A stretch of 64,000 nucleotides of DNA from an uncultured Aquimarina sp. (GTDB taxonomy: Bacteria; Bacteroidota; Bacteroidia; Flavobacteriales; Flavobacteriaceae): assembly GCA_937951135.1 (NCBI GenBank), contig CALFCI010000018.1, positions 1 to 64,000 on the forward strand. Reading direction: 5' to 3'. Both the position numbers and the translations under genes were made by a program. The number at the start of each line of letters is the position of its first letter. The first letter of the stretch is position 1. Shown piece by piece: positions 60,268 through 64,000 of the stretch. The notes beneath the pieces were generated by a model. The model was not told the DNA's origin, searched no databases, and was given only the letters and a program-made list of their open reading frames with translations.

Positions 60268-62331
60268 ATGAAAAACAGACTTAACCTATCGGGATTTGCT
60301 TTAGCACTTTGCCTCTTCTTTTCTTTGATGGAGGTGAATGGGCAGGTGCTGTCTGAACCTTCTTTTTTCTCTACATTTGATGATGAAGAAGTAACTCGAT
60401 TGTGTGCAGACCAAGATACATCCCAAAGATATGCTATAGTAAATTATTCAGGACCAGGATTATTTTTTGGCCCTGGAACAGAATTTATTTTAGAACTTTC
60501 TGATCCCAATGGAGTGTTTTCAGATGAAGCGATAATACTTTCTAGTTTTATTAGCCCTACAGCCTTTGGTGGATTGGCAGAAATAGAACTCCCACCTTTT
60601 TCGATACCTACAGGTCTAGCCGGTGAGAATTATAGTGCTCGAATTAGGGTGCCAAGAGAAAATGATACAGATTTTATTAGTGATATTAATGAAAATATAC
60701 CAGGATATTTTGTCCAGACGAATACTTTTTTAGATATCAATGGTTCTAACACTGATGTAGAGGGGATATCCAATATAGGATTATGTAATGGAGAATTAGT
60801 AACCTTACAAGTAATCCCTAATGACTTTACTTCCTATATTTGGCGTTTCAATGGTGTTATTATTCCAGGAGAAACAACTGCAGTACTCGAAGATGCTTCT
60901 GAATTTGGGACCTATCAGGTACTTGCTGAATTAGGAAGTTGTGATGGTGTAATACCCTTTAATACCTCTGCGACTATTGAAATTGTTGATTTTAGTGAGA
61001 ATTCAAATAACATATTCATAGAAAATGCATCACCAGCAGAATTTTGTCCGTCCGATTTGAAACAATTAACTGTAAATGTAACTGGATTTGCATATGAATG
61101 GTTTAAAGACGGGATATTGATTCCTGAAAGCAACTCAAACCCTTTAGAATTACCACAAAGTAATTTTGGAGGCATGTATTCCGTAAGAGTAATCGCTAGT
61201 GAAGATTGTTCTGTAACTACAGAAGCTATTGAAGTAATAAATTTAGGTTCTGATATTCTAACACAACCTCCACCACAATTAATGTTATTGCCTGGAGAAC
61301 CAGATATAGAATTGGCGATTACTACTAATGCGCCTATAGGCAGTACGGTACAATGGTTTAAGGATAACATCCCATTTACAGTTCCTCTGCCAGTTGCTAA
61401 TCCAGGGGTTTTATCTATTTTAGTAAATACAGTAGGTGTCTACCGTGTAGAAGTAGATACTTCGCCAAGTGCAGATATATGTAAAGATGTTCTGGATGCT
61501 CAAACCGAGGTGTTTGTTCCTGTAGGTTTTAGAACAGCTATTGCTTCGGTAATTGATTGTGATGATAATTTAGGAACTATAGGATTAGAAAATTTATTTG
61601 GTATTGCTGCTAATGGTACAGAAGTTCCATTAACAGAGGAACAATATAGTTTTTTTGATTTTGAGTGGTTTCAAGATAATATAAGTAACGCCAATACAAC
61701 GATAACACAAACCATTAGTGAATCCGATATTAATAACACATTTGCTTTAGAATCGGAGTTTCGCAGTGGAGGTTTTCCTATAGCACGATCTAATGATTTT
61801 GTAGTGGAATTTCTTTCTAATGAAGTTGCACTAACAGCGTCCTCTCCTTTTGTGGACGAAGGCGAAAGTGTAACCTTAACGGCACCAGAAAATGCAAGAT
61901 ATACGTATGAATGGTTTCAAGTAGTAGATGGTGAAAACCAAGTAATTACAGGAGCACTTACAAATACACTAGTAATTAGTGAAAATGGACTGTATTTTGT
62001 GCGCATTACTTTAGAGGAATGTATCATCGATTCCAGTACAATTAATATTTCAGAAGCAGTAGGGCAATCCGATATTATTCCGAATGTAATTACTCCAAAT
62101 GGTGATAATATTAATGATACCTGGTCATTGCCAGCATCACTAGTAAACCAACAAGATGTAGAAGTTACAATATACCGTCGAACAGGACAAGTAGATTTTT
62201 CCGGATCAAGTTACCAAAATGACTGGCCTAGAGAAAATTCAAGTTCTTCGGGAGAAGACCAGATATACTACTATATCATAGCAAGAAATAACGCTGTAGT
62301 CAGAAAAGGCTCCATCACAGTAATGAGATAA
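60268..62331 (+). CDS. secreted Ig-like multi-domain protein with T9SS type B (gliding motility-associated) C-terminal domain
   Basis: Signal peptide; C-term IIPNVITPNGDNINDTWSLPASL...VEVTIYRRTGQ. Confidence 0.88.
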   Translation: MKNRLNLSGFALALCLFFSLMEVNGQVLSEPSFFSTFDDEEVTRLCADQDTSQRYAIVNYSGPGLFFGPGTEFILELSDPNGVFSDEAIILSSFISPTAFGGLAEIELPPFSIPTGLAGENYSARIRVPRENDTDFISDINENIPGYFVQTNTFLDINGSNTDVEGISNIGLCNGELVTLQVIPNDFTSYIWRFNGVIIPGETTAVLEDASEFGTYQVLAELGSCDGVIPFNTSATIEIVDFSENSNNIFIENASPAEFCPSDLKQLTVNVTGFAYEWFKDGILIPESNSNPLELPQSNFGGMYSVRVIASEDCSVTTEAIEVINLGSDILTQPPPQLMLLPGEPDIELAITTNAPIGSTVQWFKDNIPFTVPLPVANPGVLSILVNTVGVYRVEVDTSPSADICKDVLDAQTEVFVPVGFRTAIASVIDCDDNLGTIGLENLFGIAANGTEVPLTEEQYSFFDFEWFQDNISNANTTITQTISESDINNTFALESEFRSGGFPIARSNDFVVEFLSNEVALTASSPFVDEGESVTLTAPENARYTYEWFQVVDGENQVITGALTNTLVISENGLYFVRITLEECIIDSSTINISEAVGQSDIIPNVITPNGDNINDTWSLPASLVNQQDVEVTIYRRTGQVDFSGSSYQNDWPRENSSSSGEDQIYYYIIARNNAVVRKGSITVMR

Positions 62332-62334
62332 TAT

Positions 62335-64000
62335 ATGATTAAAAAATTACTATTCACGTTCGTCTGTTGTGCGATACAACTAATTTCAGCACAGGAAGAA
62401 GAGGCTACTCAGCAGTTTGGAGTATTGCCTTCGGATATTCCTGTTAATAATTTAGTAAAATACAATCGATTTTATTTCAACCCTACATTCTCATTAGTAC
62501 GAGAAGATAAAAAATCCATTAATGTATACAACAAAACACAATGGACAACCTTTAATGATAATCCTCAAACTTTTTTAGTCAATTTCACAACTAATTTTGA
62601 AGAAAAAACGGGAGTATCTATTGGGTTGTATCAACAAAGTGAAGGTATTTACAGGTATTTTGGAGGTATTGCGAATTATGCCTATAATTTAGAATTTGGA
62701 AACGATATGAACTTCACTTTTGGAGTTAATTTAGCGTATTCCCAAAGTAGTATTAAGTCTAATATCGATGCATCTTCAATCAATGATGGTTTTACATTGA
62801 ATAATGGACTCACGGTTAATGATCCATTAATTTTAAGTTACGAAAACCAATCCGTATTCTTATTATCTCCGGGTGTAAACTTTAATTACGGACAATTTGA
62901 TGCGGGTGTGGCTGTAGGAAATTTAGTTGCATATAGCCTTAGTGGTAGTGAACTGATTACCGATAATATGGCATTTAGAGGGCATGTTATGTATACCCAT
63001 AGTTTAGAACGAAGATCTGATAAATTAGTACGAGGAAAAGTATATGCCGATATGCCGGCAGAAGGAGACTTAAGATATGGACTGAATGGGATATTAGAAT
63101 GGCCAAAATTAGGATGGGCGCAAGTAGGATACAATAGTTTTTATGGTGCAGCATTAGGAATAGGAGGAAATATTACTCAAAACGTATCTGTAGGATATAC
63201 CTATGAAACTGGTTTTGGAGACACCAGTAATTTTGGAGCAACTCATGAAGTAGGATTAGCGTATAATTTCCAAAAAGAAAAAAGAAGACGAGGGCGTAGA
63301 AAAGGATCTTCAAGATCAGTATCTCCTAGAGATACTGAAATTAAGCGTTTAAAGAAAGAAGTTTTAGAGCAAAACAGAATTATACGTGAATTACGTGGAA
63401 GATCAGGTGGAGACACCTTGTCTAGAGCACAACGAAAAATGAGTGCGCTTGAAAGACAAATTAAAGAGCAAGAAGAAAACCAAAGAACAGCAGCACGAGA
63501 TGCCGAATTGAAGCGTATAGAAGATGTAAGGTTACTAAACAAAAAACGAGAAGAAGAAGAAGAGCGTATTAGAGCCAAAAGCAGATTGGAAGGCATCAAT
63601 AATCAACAAAATAACCCAACGGGTCTAGCAGCATCGGAACTACAGCGTATTGAAGCAGAAGAAGCGGCAAGAGAAGCAGAAGCAGCAAGACAACAAGAAG
63701 CAGAAGAAAGTGTACAACAAAAAAGAGCAAAACAAACCGCAATAGCCTTAGCCTCTAAAGAAGTAATTTCATTACGAAAGTCTGAAGATAAAATAGAAGA
63801 ACAATTAAGAGCTGCTCGTAGGGTATTGGCAAAAATTGAAAATGAAGAACGTGATCTAGAAAAACAGCAGCCAATACAATTGAATCAATTGGAGGTAAAA
63901 CGTCTTAGTACAGTAGCCCGTATTGATGAAGCGATTACACAAAAAGATGAAGGAAAACGACTTCGTGCAGAAAGTGAATTGGTGGCAATGAATGCTGAAA
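62335..64000 (+). CDS. PorP/SprF family T9SS membrane protein with C-terminal coiled-coil extension (runs off window)
   Basis: ATG at 62335: MIKKLLFTFVCCAIQLISAQEEEATQQFGVLPSDIPVNNLVKYNRFYFNPTFSLVRED...; open frame to window end; absent from ORF track because it is open-ended. Confidence 0.8.
   Translation, partial: MIKKLLFTFVCCAIQLISAQEEEATQQFGVLPSDIPVNNLVKYNRFYFNPTFSLVREDKKSINVYNKTQWTTFNDNPQTFLVNFTTNFEEKTGVSIGLYQQSEGIYRYFGGIANYAYNLEFGNDMNFTFGVNLAYSQSSIKSNIDASSINDGFTLNNGLTVNDPLILSYENQSVFLLSPGVNFNYGQFDAGVAVGNLVAYSLSGSELITDNMAFRGHVMYTHSLERRSDKLVRGKVYADMPAEGDLRYGLNGILEWPKLGWAQVGYNSFYGAALGIGGNITQNVSVGYTYETGFGDTSNFGATHEVGLAYNFQKEKRRRGRRKGSSRSVSPRDTEIKRLKKEVLEQNRIIRELRGRSGGDTLSRAQRKMSALERQIKEQEENQRTAARDAELKRIEDVRLLNKKREEEEERIRAKSRLEGINNQQNNPTGLAASELQRIEAEEAAREAEAARQQEAEESVQQKRAKQTAIALASKEVISLRKSEDKIEEQLRAARRVLAKIENEERDLEKQQPIQLNQLEVKRLSTVARIDEAITQKDEGKRLRAESELVAMNAE

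Overview
AT-rich, densely coded chromosomal segment from a Bacteroidota/Flavobacteriia genome (inferred from ORF content: T9SS type B sorting domains, PorP/SprF, DUF4271, DUF4296, a DnaE with an N-terminal exonuclease; genus not determinable by eye). Most of it is core genome: dnaE, pyrC-like dihydroorotase, tyrS, ileS, rnr, folB, glnS, gltX, ybeY, mnmG, tRNA-Cys. Accessory parts include a truncated VgrG-like N-terminus and a micro-ORF operon at the left edge, a GNAT/7TM-LuxR-AraC pair, a FecI/FecR/TonB-receptor trio, a zinc-ribbon/SPFH-GYF pair, an AlbA_2 protein flanked by inverted repeats, and two T9SS type B proteins, one next to a PorP/SprF protein with a coiled-coil tail. The strongest non-coding observations are: (1) a MITE-like family of about 162-167 bp with about 20-bp terminal inverted repeats and 9-bp target-site duplications (three complete copies, one decayed); (2) three parS-like 14-16 bp palindromes (GTTCCACGTGGAAC) around mnmG, one inside the 3' end of ybeY; (3) a 282-bp non-coding element bounded by a perfect 17-bp inverted repeat; (4) an ECF sigma gene whose conserved N-terminus extends upstream of any ATG/GTG/TTG codon. 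No CRISPR array, prophage or rRNA was seen. No database searches were run; all family assignments come from reading the protein sequences.
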